The translations under genes and the position numbers were made by a program. A stretch of DNA of 64,000 nt from Porticoccaceae bacterium (lineage in GTDB: Bacteria > Pseudomonadota > Gammaproteobacteria > Pseudomonadales > Porticoccaceae): positions 21,596 to 85,595 of the forward strand of contig JAPKEJ010000005.1 in assembly GCA_028822155.1 (NCBI GenBank), read 5' to 3'. Each line of letters begins with the position of its first letter. Within the stretch, counting starts at the first letter, position 1. Under the pieces are notes generated by a model. The model was not told the origin of the DNA and did no database searches. It saw nothing but the letters and a program-made list of their open reading frames with translations. Of this stretch, positions 44,553-54,713 are shown in pieces.

Positions 44553-45809
44553 ATGCACAGTACTATTAGCCGTAATAATGGCGATCTTTTTATGGAAAAT
44601 ATCGCCCTCAATGATATCGCTAACCAATTCGGCACCCCTTGCTATGTATATAGCAAAAGAGCTATTGAACTCAATTACAATGCCTACGCAGCAGCACTAG
44701 GTGACTACCCGAATTTGATTTGCTACGCCGTAAAATCGAACTCAAATATTGCCGTATTGCAAACCCTTGCCGCCTTAGGTGCCGGTTTCGATATAGTGTC
44801 AATCGGTGAGCTAGAGCGAGTATTGATGGCTGGTGGGGATCCGAAAAAAGTCGTATTTTCTGGCCTTGCGAAAACCGCAGACGAAATGAGCCGGGCTTTG
44901 GAAGCAGGCATTCACTGCTTTAATGTTGAATCGGAGTCAGAACTGGTGCTGCTTAATGCCACAGCCGCCCGTCTATCGATTAATGCGCCTGTTTCTATTC
45001 GCGTTAATCCAGACGTGGATGCCAAGACGCATCCCTACATTTCTACTGGATTAAAAGAAGATAAATTTGGCATTGATATAGATCTAGCATTGGGAGTCTA
45101 TGAACGTGCGGCTCAGATGGACAATATCGACCTAATAGGTGTCGACTGCCATATCGGTTCTCAGTTAACTGAAGTGAAGCCATTTATTGATGCTATGGTT
45201 CGGTTGTTAATTCTTGTTGATCAGTTGGCTGAGGAGGATATACCGCTAGCGCACATAGACATTGGTGGTGGTCTTGGTGTCCGCTATCAAGATGAGCAAA
45301 CTCTGTCAGTGGGCGACTATATGACTGAGTTACTTCCACTATTGGCACAACGAGATGAAACTCTCATCTTGGAACCGGGTCGTTCAATAACGGCAAATGC
45401 CGGGATTCTCCTTACCCATGTGCAATACCTTAAGTCTAATGATCACAAAAATTTTGCCATTGTTAATGCCGCGATGAATGATATGTTGCGTCCATCCCTC
45501 TACCAAGCCTGGATGGATATCCAATCAATTTCAACTCACCCTGATCAGCAGGAAAAGATTTATGACGTAGTAGGTCCTGTGTGTGAAAGCGGTGACTTTT
45601 TAGGTAAAGATCGCCCATTATCGATTAGTGAAGGTGATTGTCTCTGTCTTTTTTCTGCCGGATCTTACGGCTTTGTCATGAGTTCTAACTATAATAGTCG
45701 TCCTCGGGTAGCAGAAATTATGGTTGACGGTGAACAGGTACACCTTATCCGTCAGCGCGAAACGCTGAAAGACTTGGTTAGAGGAGAGCAACTTTTGCCG
45801 GCCAGTTGA
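44553..45809 (+). CDS. lysA: Diaminopimelate decarboxylase
   Basis: FGTPCYVYSKRAIE, CYAVKSNSNIAVLQTLAALGAGFDIVS, GPVCESGDFLGKDR. Confidence 0.97.
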   Translation: MHSTISRNNGDLFMENIALNDIANQFGTPCYVYSKRAIELNYNAYAAALGDYPNLICYAVKSNSNIAVLQTLAALGAGFDIVSIGELERVLMAGGDPKKVVFSGLAKTADEMSRALEAGIHCFNVESESELVLLNATAARLSINAPVSIRVNPDVDAKTHPYISTGLKEDKFGIDIDLALGVYERAAQMDNIDLIGVDCHIGSQLTEVKPFIDAMVRLLILVDQLAEEDIPLAHIDIGGGLGVRYQDEQTLSVGDYMTELLPLLAQRDETLILEPGRSITANAGILLTHVQYLKSNDHKNFAIVNAAMNDMLRPSLYQAWMDIQSISTHPDQQEKIYDVVGPVCESGDFLGKDRPLSISEGDCLCLFSAGSYGFVMSSNYNSRPRVAEIMVDGEQVHLIRQRETLKDLVRGEQLLPAS

Positions 45810-45841
45810 CCGTCAATTTGCTAAAAGAGAATATTATGCTG

Positions 45842-46666
45842 ATGAAGTTCACTAAGATGCACGGTCTCGGCAATGACTTCGTCGTCATTGATGCTGTCAC
45901 CCAAAATGTGCGCGTCACAGCGTCGATGGCCCGGCGTCTTGCAGACAGACATTTAGGTATTGGCTGTGATCAGGTGCTTGTTGTTGAGCCGCCTTCAGAT
46001 AAGACCCTAGACTTCGACTATAAAATATTTAATAGCGATGGTGGAGAAGTTGAACAGTGCGGTAATGGTGCTCGATGCTTGGCGCGCTTTATTAGGGATC
46101 GTAATTTGTCAGGTAAAAACACGATTCAAGTCAAAACTATGAATCGCATTATCTCGCTAACCATTAATAAAGATAAGTTGGTTTCAGTTGATATGGGTAT
46201 CCCTGCTTTAGAGCCGAGTGATGTGCCCATCGTCGAGAGCACAAAATTGACCACCTACGCTATTAATATTAATAACGAGCAATTCGATATTTCTGCGATT
46301 TCCATGGGTAATCCTCATGCGGTTCTTTTTGTAGATAATGTTGAGAGTGCGCCTGTTAGTAAGATTGGCCAAGAGTTACAAAGTCATGCCCAGTTTCCAA
46401 AGCAAGTCAATGTAGGGTTTGCTCAAGTCATGAATCGTCAGCATTTAAAGCTTCGTGTTTATGAACGTGGGGCAGGTGAGACGCGCGCCTGTGGCACAGG
46501 CGCCTGCGCAGCAGCAGTCGCTGCAATCCAACAAGACTTAGCAGACTCTCCTTTACGTATTGCGTTAACCGGTGGTGATCTTCAGATAAACTGGCCAGGA
46601 GAGGGCCTGCCCCTTATTATGACCGGGCCGGCCGTTACTAGCTATCATGGGCGAATTAAAATATGA
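45842..46666 (+). CDS. dapF: Diaminopimelate epimerase (start at 45836 or 45842)
   Basis: KFTKMHGLGNDFVVIDAV, NSDGGEVEQCGNGARCLARF, RGAGETRACGTGACAAAVAA. Confidence 0.97.
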   Translation: MKFTKMHGLGNDFVVIDAVTQNVRVTASMARRLADRHLGIGCDQVLVVEPPSDKTLDFDYKIFNSDGGEVEQCGNGARCLARFIRDRNLSGKNTIQVKTMNRIISLTINKDKLVSVDMGIPALEPSDVPIVESTKLTTYAININNEQFDISAISMGNPHAVLFVDNVESAPVSKIGQELQSHAQFPKQVNVGFAQVMNRQHLKLRVYERGAGETRACGTGACAAAVAAIQQDLADSPLRIALTGGDLQINWPGEGLPLIMTGPAVTSYHGRIKI

Positions 46667-47361
46667 GTACCGACAAACCAACCGACATAAATGTTAAGCA
46701 GGTACGTGGTTACCTTCGAGATCATCCGACTTTCTTTGATGAAAATCCAGATATCCTTGAAACCATGATCGTGCCACACAAGCCTGAGGGTGCAATATCC
46801 CTCATCGAACGACAGCTAGCTGTATTACGCAACCGTAACAGTGATATGCAAGAGCAACTGGACAGCCTGTACAGTACTGCTCAGGAAAACGAGCTCATGT
46901 TTGAGAAAACCAATCGTTTAGTGTCGGGCTTACTCGACGCCAATAATCTCGGCTCATTAGTCGAGTCTTTATATGACAGTCTTAGTAAAGATTATGGTAT
47001 TGAAGCCTATAGCCTGACCCTTTTCGGTGATGAAGTGAACGTACCTAAAAGTATGGCTCAAATCTCAAGCTCGGATGAAGCCCATAAGGGTGTCGCTTCG
47101 ATCTTATCCTCCCCTAGGGCGCTCTGCGGTAAATTAGGTAGTTCTGAAATGAACTTTCTATTCGGCGATCATCAAAATACCTTAGCCTCTGCGGCCGCAG
47201 TGGTTGTGGGTCATGATCACAAGTTGGGTATTTTAGCGATTGGTAACAGTGACCCCTATTTTTATCAAAATGACATGGGTACAATATTTCTAGATTATAT
47301 TGCCGACGTACTCAGCCGTTTACTCCCTCAGCACTTGCGGCCCATAAAGAAAAAGAAATAA
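46663..47361 (+). CDS. DUF484 family protein
   Basis: VRGYLRDHPTFFDENPDILETMIVPHKPEGAISLIERQLAVLRNRN; conserved downstream of dapF. Confidence 0.93.
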   Translation: MSTDKPTDINVKQVRGYLRDHPTFFDENPDILETMIVPHKPEGAISLIERQLAVLRNRNSDMQEQLDSLYSTAQENELMFEKTNRLVSGLLDANNLGSLVESLYDSLSKDYGIEAYSLTLFGDEVNVPKSMAQISSSDEAHKGVASILSSPRALCGKLGSSEMNFLFGDHQNTLASAAAVVVGHDHKLGILAIGNSDPYFYQNDMGTIFLDYIADVLSRLLPQHLRPIKKKK

Positions 47362-49842
47362 TCAGCCTTTTTTGGGGCTTTTATTTTTCACAGTTTTCTT
47401 ACCGTAGATATTCTCAGAAGAGCCTGCCTTGGTTTTTTTAATCTTGGATTTAGGCTTTTTAGCTGATGCCTGATTACCGCGCTCATTTGAAGACTTGCGC
47501 CGTCCTTTTTTCTTTTTGCCATGTTCGGCAGCCAGTTCATTGGCCTTAGCAGAGACTTTGGGGGTTTTTGTGTTTTTTCGTTTTCCTAGAGGTTTAGCGC
47601 CCTCGCTTCCAACTTCAACTAATTCAAAGTCGATCTTTCTCTCTTCTAAATTAACCCGAACTAATCGAACACTAAGCTTTTGTCCCAGACGGAATATCCG
47701 TCCTGTTCGCTCACCAACCATCCGGTGATGCGCCGCCTCGTGATGATAGTAATCCTTCGGCAGTCCTGTCACATGAATTAATCCCTCGACATAAAGGTCA
47801 TCTAGCATCACGAATAAACCAAATCCGGTTACTGCGCTAACAACTCCGGTATATTGTTCGCCAACCCTCTCCATTAAATATTCACATTTAAGCCAATTAA
47901 CCACGTCCCTAGTGGCCTCATCCGCGCGACGTTCAGTGACCGACAGATGCTCTCCCACCTGATCTAACCGCTCAGTGGCATAAGGGTAGATAATCGCCTG
48001 ATCTAGAGGCTTAGCTCCCGCAACACAGTGAACATTAGGTCGTTTTTTCGGACTGCGTATTAAATAGCGAATAGCTCTATGTACTAATAAATCAGCATAG
48101 CGTCTAATCGGCGAAGTAAAGTGAGTATAGGCCTCAAACGCTAAACCAAAGTGACCTAAATTGTCAGGCTGGTAAACCGCCTGACTCATAGACCGCAATA
48201 ACACCGACTGAATAACCGATGCATCATCACGACCTTTAGCCGAGCGAAGCACTCGTTGATAGTCTTCTGGCTGCGGGTCCTCTCCACCCCCTAAACCAAT
48301 ACCTAACTCAGCTAAGAAGTCCCGTACTGACTTCAGCCGATCTTCACTGGGGCCCTCATGCACCCTATAAAGGGCTGGGATATCGACTTTTTCAAGAAAC
48401 TTTGCCGAGCATACATTGGCACAAAGCATACATTCTTCGATTAGACGATGGGCCGCAGTGCGTTCAACCGGAATAATCTGGCTAATTTTTCGTTGGCCAT
48501 CGAATAAAATTCGAGTTTCTTGGGAATCAAAATCTATGGCGCCGCGCTTGGCTCTGCGTGCATGGAGAATTCGATATAAGTCATGTAAGGCATCTATCTG
48601 CGGGGTAATAGATGCAAACTGTTTCCTAATACCAGAATCTTCAGTGCTTCCTTGCTCTGCAATAATCTGTGCAACCTGGGTATAGGTCATTCGCGCATGC
48701 GAATACATGACCGCTTCAGAAAACTGGTATCCCGTAATATCGCCTTGGGCATTTATCTGCATCTCACACACCATGCACAATCGGTCTTCCGCGGGATTGA
48801 GCGAACATAGACCATTGGATAGCTTCTCTGGCAACATGGGTACGACATGATTGGGGAAATACACTGAATTACCCCGTTCGGACGCCTCTAAGTCAAGCGC
48901 CGACCCGACACTTACATAATGAGATACATCTGCGATGGCAACCATTAATCTCCAGCCGCCACCAGACTGTGGCTCACAGAATACAGCATCATCAAAATCT
49001 CGGGCATCTTCCCCATCAATGGTTATTAGTGGCGTCGCTCTTAAATCGACCCGAGCGTTGGTGTCTGTAACCCGGTCAGGAATTTTGGCTGTTTGGGCAA
49101 TAACTTCGTTGTTCCACTGATAGGGTATGCCGTAATTACGGATTGACATCTCCACTTCGAGACCGGGATCAAGGTGCTCGCCGAGCACCTCATTAATCGA
49201 CCCTACAGGTAGGTTTTTACGAGATGGCGGCTCTATAATGTCAACCACAACAATTTGACCCGGTTTAGCACCCTTAAGCTTATCCGCAGGAACCATGATG
49301 TCTTGGCTTATTCGCGGGTTATCCGCGCGCACAAAATGAATGCCGCTTTCATTAAAGTAGCGACCTACTAGCTGCAAGGTGTTTCTCTCTACCACGTCGA
49401 CTAAACTGCCCTCAGGGCGGCCACGTCGATCCCAACCAGCGATTCTCACCAACACAATATCGCCATCAAATACGCGACGCATCTGGGTACTAGAAAGATA
49501 AATATCTTCGCCACCACCCTGAGTCGGCTTAACAAAGCCATACCCTTCTGGATGTCCAATAACTCTACCCTTAACCAAGTTAAGCTTATCGAGGGTTCCG
49601 TAACCATCTCGGCGGTTTCTAGCCACCTGGCCATCACGTTCCATTGCTCTCAAACGCCGGCGCATTGCTTCAACTTGCTCTTCATCTTTAAGATTCAAAG
49701 CCAAACAAATTTCTTGATGGGTCAGTGGACCAACACTTTCGCTGAGGTACTCAATGATAAATTCTCGACTAGGAATAGGCTTTTCATATTTATCAGCCTC
49801 TCTCATAGCAAATGGATCGGGATTGTTGGGTTTTTTTCGCAT
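47362..49842 (-). CDS. rnr: Ribonuclease R with Lys-rich C-terminal tail
   Basis: DGEDARDFDDAVFCE, LPEKLSNGLCSLNPAEDRL, HFTSPIRRYADLLVHRAI and S1 domain. Confidence 0.97.
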   Translation of the reverse strand: MRKKPNNPDPFAMREADKYEKPIPSREFIIEYLSESVGPLTHQEICLALNLKDEEQVEAMRRRLRAMERDGQVARNRRDGYGTLDKLNLVKGRVIGHPEGYGFVKPTQGGGEDIYLSSTQMRRVFDGDIVLVRIAGWDRRGRPEGSLVDVVERNTLQLVGRYFNESGIHFVRADNPRISQDIMVPADKLKGAKPGQIVVVDIIEPPSRKNLPVGSINEVLGEHLDPGLEVEMSIRNYGIPYQWNNEVIAQTAKIPDRVTDTNARVDLRATPLITIDGEDARDFDDAVFCEPQSGGGWRLMVAIADVSHYVSVGSALDLEASERGNSVYFPNHVVPMLPEKLSNGLCSLNPAEDRLCMVCEMQINAQGDITGYQFSEAVMYSHARMTYTQVAQIIAEQGSTEDSGIRKQFASITPQIDALHDLYRILHARRAKRGAIDFDSQETRILFDGQRKISQIIPVERTAAHRLIEECMLCANVCSAKFLEKVDIPALYRVHEGPSEDRLKSVRDFLAELGIGLGGGEDPQPEDYQRVLRSAKGRDDASVIQSVLLRSMSQAVYQPDNLGHFGLAFEAYTHFTSPIRRYADLLVHRAIRYLIRSPKKRPNVHCVAGAKPLDQAIIYPYATERLDQVGEHLSVTERRADEATRDVVNWLKCEYLMERVGEQYTGVVSAVTGFGLFVMLDDLYVEGLIHVTGLPKDYYHHEAAHHRMVGERTGRIFRLGQKLSVRLVRVNLEERKIDFELVEVGSEGAKPLGKRKNTKTPKVSAKANELAAEHGKKKKGRRKSSNERGNQASAKKPKSKIKKTKAGSSENIYGKKTVKNKSPKKG

Positions 49843-49870
49843 ATTTTTTAGTCGAACGTAGGGTGAAAAT

Positions 49871-50010
49871 GAACGATAGGAGATTACGTTAGCCTAACCG
49901 CACTCCATCTGCAGTTAGTCTATGCTTTAACCGTCTGCGAGTAAAAGGAATTATGTTGAGTATGTTGGTAATTTGCTAAGGAATAGGGCTCATAAAGCAT
50001 AGTATCGTTC
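49871..50010. other. Composite inverted-repeat element upstream of rnr (candidate structured 5' UTR or small RNA)
   Basis: GAACGATA (49871-49878) and CTATGCTTTA (49920-49929) are both complementary to the contiguous TAAAGCATAGTATCGTTC (49993-50010). Confidence 0.4.
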
Positions 50011-50059
50011 ATACAATAAGCATGAGGTCAGTATGTATTTTCCATAAATATTCACATAC

Positions 50060-50090
50060 AAAAAAGGCGACCTTACCAGTCGCCTTTTTT
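50060..50090 (-). terminator. Intrinsic terminator downstream of rplS
   Basis: AAAAAAGGCGAC-CTTACCA-GTCGCCTTTTTT, 12-bp stem with 7-nt loop. Confidence 0.93.
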
Positions 50091-50109
50091 GTTAGAAAAC
50101 CATCAGGGT

Positions 50110-50466
50110 CTAACCTAATTTTTCCTTAATACGTGCAGATCGACCTGAACGCTCACGCAAGTAGTATAGCTTGGCTCTACGAACCGCTCCTCGGCGTTTA
50201 ACTTCAATGCTGTCTACCAAGGGGCTATAGGTTTGGAAAGTACGCTCCACACCAATACCATTAGATATTTTACGCACAGTGAAGGCTGAATTGAGCTGGC
50301 GATTACGCTTAGCCAGAACTACACCCTCAAAGGCCTGAAGACGTTCACGCGCACCCTCTTTCACTTTCACCTGAACAACCACGGTGTCACCGGGGCTAAA
50401 GTCAGGAATTGTTTTACCCATCTGCTCTTTTTCAATCGCAGCGATAATGGACGTTTTGTTAGTCAT
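50110..50466 (-). CDS. rplS: 50S ribosomal protein L19 (likely start 50466)
   Basis: [49 protein letters not shown]. Confidence 0.97.
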   Translation of the reverse strand: MTNKTSIIAAIEKEQMGKTIPDFSPGDTVVVQVKVKEGARERLQAFEGVVLAKRNRQLNSAFTVRKISNGIGVERTFQTYSPLVDSIEVKRRGAVRRAKLYYLRERSGRSARIKEKLG

Positions 50467-50538
50467 TTCTTGCTCCTCAATTTTCATTGGTTGGTGGTAT
50501 ACCACCTGATTTAGAGCTCTGTACAGAGAGGATGGACA

Positions 50539-51294
50539 TTATCCTTTGCCATCATCTGCCAGCGCAGCACTCACTTCCTTGAGTAATGCCTGTTGCTCTT
50601 TAGTAAGCTCCAGGCGATCCAGTAATTCGGGTCTTCTTTGTTGAGTCCGCACTAACGATTGCTGCAGTCTCCAACGTCTAATCTTTTCATGGTCACCTGA
50701 GAGTAAAACCTCCGGGACTCTTTCCCCCTCGTAAAACTCAGGGCGGGTAAAATGCGGGCAATCTAACAAGCCCTGGGCAAACGAATCTTGGTCTGCCGAA
50801 TCTTGATGTCCAAGCGCTCCCGGGATTTTCCGAATCAGCGCATCCAACAAAACCATTGCTGGTAACTCTCCACCACTGAGAACATAGTCTCCAATAGACC
50901 ATTCCTCATCAATCTCAAGCTCAAAAAGACGCTCGTCTATGCCCTCATACCTACCGGCGATTAAAATCAAATTTTGCTGCTCAGCAAATTGATTGACCGC
51001 CTGCTGGTCTAAAACCTTGCCTTGGGGTGATAAATAAATCACCGATGCCGCCCCATCCATCCACTGTTTAGCTTCTGCAATGGCCCTTCGCAGAGGCTCA
51101 ACCAGCATCACCATGCCTGGGCCACCACCGTAAGGTCGATCATCAACTGTTTGATGTCGGTCCTCAGTAAAATCTCTCGGGTTAAAGCTAGCAACCTCTA
51201 TTAACCCGTTTTTGACGGCACGCCCGCTTATCCCATAAGCAGTAACCGCTTCAAACATTTCTGGAAACAGGGTAATTAATGCAATTTTCATCAA
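50539..51294 (-). CDS. trmD: tRNA (guanine(37)-N1)-methyltransferase
   Basis: [66 protein letters not shown]. Confidence 0.97.
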   Translation of the reverse strand: MMKIALITLFPEMFEAVTAYGISGRAVKNGLIEVASFNPRDFTEDRHQTVDDRPYGGGPGMVMLVEPLRRAIAEAKQWMDGAASVIYLSPQGKVLDQQAVNQFAEQQNLILIAGRYEGIDERLFELEIDEEWSIGDYVLSGGELPAMVLLDALIRKIPGALGHQDSADQDSFAQGLLDCPHFTRPEFYEGERVPEVLLSGDHEKIRRWRLQQSLVRTQQRRPELLDRLELTKEQQALLKEVSAALADDGKG

Positions 51295-51319
51295 TCTTAC
51301 CTCTGTTAAAGGTATAGAC

Positions 51320-51862
51320 TTAAAACTGCGGATCCCAGATTACGTTGATCCTTTTAGCCTCTAAGTCCACGTCCCTCACAAACTGCTTGGTATAGGGAAT
51401 GGCTCGTTCTTCGCGATCAATAGCAGCGCTATCCCCTTTCACCATTAACACGTCATTGGCACCGGTCTCCATAAGAGACTTTACTACCCCGAGACTGTAT
51501 TGTTGATTTTCAAAGTAGCTAACAACTGACAGTCCCACTAACTGGTGCCAATAAAATTCTGCGCTGTCTAAGCTAGGTAGAAGCTCTTGCTCTATTAAGA
51601 TGTCCTGATTGCACCATGCTTTGGCCACATCACGGTCATCAACATCTTTCAGATGCGCCACAAGACCATCAGCGTGACGTTTCCAATCATCTACATCTAA
51701 CTTCTGCAACCCCTGATCAGTATCAATCCACCAGGGCTGATAATCTAATAAGGCTTCCACCGGATCAGTGTATGAGAATATTTTCACCCATCCTCGCACA
51801 CCAAAAACAGTTGTTATGCGACCCACAACCAGCATTTCTGACGCTTTTTTGCTGCTAGTCAT
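51320..51862 (-). CDS. rimM: Ribosome maturation factor RimM
   Basis: [34 protein letters not shown]; between rpsP and trmD. Confidence 0.95.
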   Translation of the reverse strand: MTSSKKASEMLVVGRITTVFGVRGWVKIFSYTDPVEALLDYQPWWIDTDQGLQKLDVDDWKRHADGLVAHLKDVDDRDVAKAWCNQDILIEQELLPSLDSAEFYWHQLVGLSVVSYFENQQYSLGVVKSLMETGANDVLMVKGDSAAIDREERAIPYTKQFVRDVDLEAKRINVIWDPQF

Positions 51863-51879
51863 AGAGACACCTGCACTTA

Positions 51880-52131
51880 TTAAGCTGCTTGTTTAGCGGC
51901 CTCTTTAAGAAGCGCTGAAACGCGATCACTAACCTGAGCACCTTGCCCCTGCCAGTAACTAGCCCGCTCCAGATCAACGCGTAAACGTTCCTCTGCACCA
52001 CGGGCAATCGGGTTAAAAAAGCCAATACGCTCAATGTAACGAGCATCACGAGCTTTTCGTGAATCAGAAACCGTAATATGATAAAAGGGGCGTTTTTTTG
52101 CGCCGCCACGAGCCAATCTAATTGTAACCAT
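51880..52131 (-). CDS. rpsP: 30S ribosomal protein S16
   Basis: [41 protein letters not shown]. Confidence 0.97.
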   Translation of the reverse strand: MVTIRLARGGAKKRPFYHITVSDSRKARDARYIERIGFFNPIARGAEERLRVDLERASYWQGQGAQVSDRVSALLKEAAKQAA

Positions 52132-52322
52132 TTACTAAAATCCTGTGTTCGAGTGGCATTATCGCCAATCTCGATGCTTTTACGGGAGAATCTTTTACCT
52201 ACAGACTCTCCTGAAAGGCGCGGTATGGTACGTCAAAAGAGTTTAAAATGAAACTAGTTTTAGGTAAAAATTTACCTTTAGTTGTCTAGCCACTTAGCTT
52301 CAAGAAACCTCTTCGAGGCCAC

Positions 52323-53711
52323 TCAAAATCGAGGGAACCCTCCAGGTGGATTACCCTCTCCTGACCCCATCATTCCGCTCATGCCGCGCATCATATTTTG
52401 CATGCCTTTACCTTTCATTTTCTTCATCATCTTGCCCATCTGCTTATGTTGCTTAAGCAGTCGATTAAGATCCTGAATACTAGTCCCAGAGCCCATGGTT
52501 ATGCGTCGCTTACGAGAACCATTGAGGATATCAGGGTTACTGCGCTCTTTAGGCGTCATTGAGTCAATAATGCATTCCATGCGCTCAAACTGATTAGACG
52601 CATTCGCCTGCTGCGCCATTTGCGCCATATTCCCCATGCCCGGCAGTTTGTCCATTAGCCCTGCCATACCGCCCATGTTTTTCATTTGTTGCAGCTGATC
52701 ACGCAAGTCTTCCAAATCAAATCGCTTACCCTTTATCACTTTCTCGGCAAGTTTTTCGGCTTTTTTCTTATCAACTTTTCGTTCGACATCTTCAATTAAC
52801 GAAAGTACATCGCCCATACCCAGAATTCGCGATGCAATACGCTCAGGGTGAAAAGGCTCTAAAGCATCTGTTTTTTCTCCGACGCCAAGAAACTTAATAG
52901 GCTTACCGGTAATATGCCTAACAGACAGCGCCGCACCACCGCGGGCATCACCATCAACTTTTGTTAGGATAATACCTGTGAGCGGCAACGCTTCATTAAA
53001 GGCCTTGGCTGTATTAACAGCATCCTGTCCAATCATGGCATCAATCACAAACAGGGTTTCCACTGGCTTAGCAACCTCGTGGATCTCTTTAATCTCTGAC
53101 ATCATCTCGCCATCGATATGCAACCGACCTGCAGTATCAACAATTAATACATCAACAAATTGAGTTTTCGCCTCAGCGATAGCAGCCTTAACGATAGCCA
53201 CCGGTTTCTGATCTGGCTGGCTTGGAAAGAACTCTGCACTCACCTCTGCGGCCAGCATTTTAAGCTGCTCGATCGCCGCAGGACGATAGACGTCGGCAGA
53301 AACCACCATGACTTTCTTCTTCTCTCTCTCTTTTAAGTAGCGAGACAACTTTGCGACCGATGTTGTTTTACCCGCGCCCTGTAAACCAGCCAGTAAGATC
53401 ACTGCTGGTGGTTGGGCGGCTAAATCAAGGGACTCATTACTCTCCCCCATCACACTTTCAAGTTCATTTTGCACAATTTTTAGAAATTGCTGCCCTGGGT
53501 TAAGGCTACTATTAACTTCTTGCCCTAGGGCTCTATCCTTTACGTGGCCCACAAAATCTTTGACCACCGGCAGCGCAACGTCTGCCTCTAAAAGAGCCAT
53601 GCGCACTTCACGCAAAGTTTCTTGTATGTTTTTTTCGCTAAGACTAGCCTTACCAGATATCTTTTTTAGACTTTGAGCGAGACGATCACTTAAATTTTCA
53701 AACATGGCCAT
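52323..53711 (-). CDS. ffh: Signal recognition particle protein Ffh
   Basis: LLAGLQGAGKTTSVAKLSRYL, DTAGRLHID, Met-rich C-terminal domain. Confidence 0.97.
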   Translation of the reverse strand: MAMFENLSDRLAQSLKKISGKASLSEKNIQETLREVRMALLEADVALPVVKDFVGHVKDRALGQEVNSSLNPGQQFLKIVQNELESVMGESNESLDLAAQPPAVILLAGLQGAGKTTSVAKLSRYLKEREKKKVMVVSADVYRPAAIEQLKMLAAEVSAEFFPSQPDQKPVAIVKAAIAEAKTQFVDVLIVDTAGRLHIDGEMMSEIKEIHEVAKPVETLFVIDAMIGQDAVNTAKAFNEALPLTGIILTKVDGDARGGAALSVRHITGKPIKFLGVGEKTDALEPFHPERIASRILGMGDVLSLIEDVERKVDKKKAEKLAEKVIKGKRFDLEDLRDQLQQMKNMGGMAGLMDKLPGMGNMAQMAQQANASNQFERMECIIDSMTPKERSNPDILNGSRKRRITMGSGTSIQDLNRLLKQHKQMGKMMKKMKGKGMQNMMRGMSGMMGSGEGNPPGGFPRF

Positions 53712-53828
53712 GCAAATATTCCTTAACGATTCTTCTTAGGTGGATATTATAGCAATAATTAACCATCGCCCTTCACCCTATGCGTCGAATATGCCACACT
53801 CTAGCAACATTTTTCGCGAATTCTAACT

Positions 53829-54623
53829 ATGCTTGCATCCGTCAGTGGCTTTACCGCAGTAGCAATTTATTTAGGAGGATTTATCTATCTCCTGAGACAA
53901 CTGCTCAAAAGTCCAAATTTTAATCCCTCGCTGTTGAACGTAATGGCCGCAGCAGCCATAGCAATGCATGGCTTCTCTGCCGCGCGTTTACTATTTGTTG
54001 CTGATGGCCTAGATTTAAGTTTATTGAAAATCGTCACATTAACTTTCTTGGTTATTAACCTAGTAGTGTTCATTAGTGGCCAAAAGAAAGCTCTTCACAC
54101 TATGTACCTGCTTTTATTTCCAATTTCTGCGATTAGCCTAGTCGCAGCCCTGTCTACGCCAAGTACCAAGGTGGCCGAGGTTATGTCGCCCTATATCCAA
54201 GGACACATATTAATATCCATACTGGCCTATAGCTTTTTAGCTATCGCAGCCCTCCAAGCCATCCTCACCGGCTATCAAAACTGGCAACTAAAGCACAAGC
54301 AGCAAAATTTTCTTATGCGAGCGTTTCCACCGCTGCAAACTATGGAAAAATTCTTATTTGATCTTATTTGGGCGGGGCAGATTTTTCTAAGCCTGTCTCT
54401 TATCAGTGGTTTCCTATACTACGAAGACCTATTTGACCAAAAGCTTATCCATAAAGTCACCTTAAGCTTGATCGCATGGAGTGTATACGCTGTTTTGTTA
54501 TGGGGTCGTCATAATCGAGGCTGGCGTGGAAATAAGGCTATCAGCTGGAGCTTGGTCGGTTTTATTGCAATTTTGATGGGCTATATCGGCAGCAAAATAG
54601 TATTAGAGTTCATATTAGTTTGA
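53829..54623 (+). CDS. ypjD: CcsA-like/YpjD cytochrome c assembly family inner-membrane protein
   Basis: Multi-TM protein; HILISILAYSFLAIAALQAIL, HKVTLSLIAWSVYAVLLWGRHNRGWRG; divergent from ffh. Confidence 0.9.
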   Translation: MLASVSGFTAVAIYLGGFIYLLRQLLKSPNFNPSLLNVMAAAAIAMHGFSAARLLFVADGLDLSLLKIVTLTFLVINLVVFISGQKKALHTMYLLLFPISAISLVAALSTPSTKVAEVMSPYIQGHILISILAYSFLAIAALQAILTGYQNWQLKHKQQNFLMRAFPPLQTMEKFLFDLIWAGQIFLSLSLISGFLYYEDLFDQKLIHKVTLSLIAWSVYAVLLWGRHNRGWRGNKAISWSLVGFIAILMGYIGSKIVLEFILV

Positions 54624-54713
54624 GCTTAATGGCCAATCTAAATCAAAAGCTGGTTGCCAAAACTAAAAAAGTAATTCAACATAACCGACCCTAATGTTAA
54701 TGGATACCAATAC

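Noticed and set aside
49851-50059. Possible tRNA upstream of rnr
   Set aside because: No T-loop GTTCRANNC consensus or acceptor-stem pairing; the inverted repeats do not fold as a cloverleaf.
51855-52109. 84-aa minus ORF overlapping rpsP
   Set aside because: Alternative frame of the S16 gene; the real product is [18 protein letters not shown] at 51880-52131.
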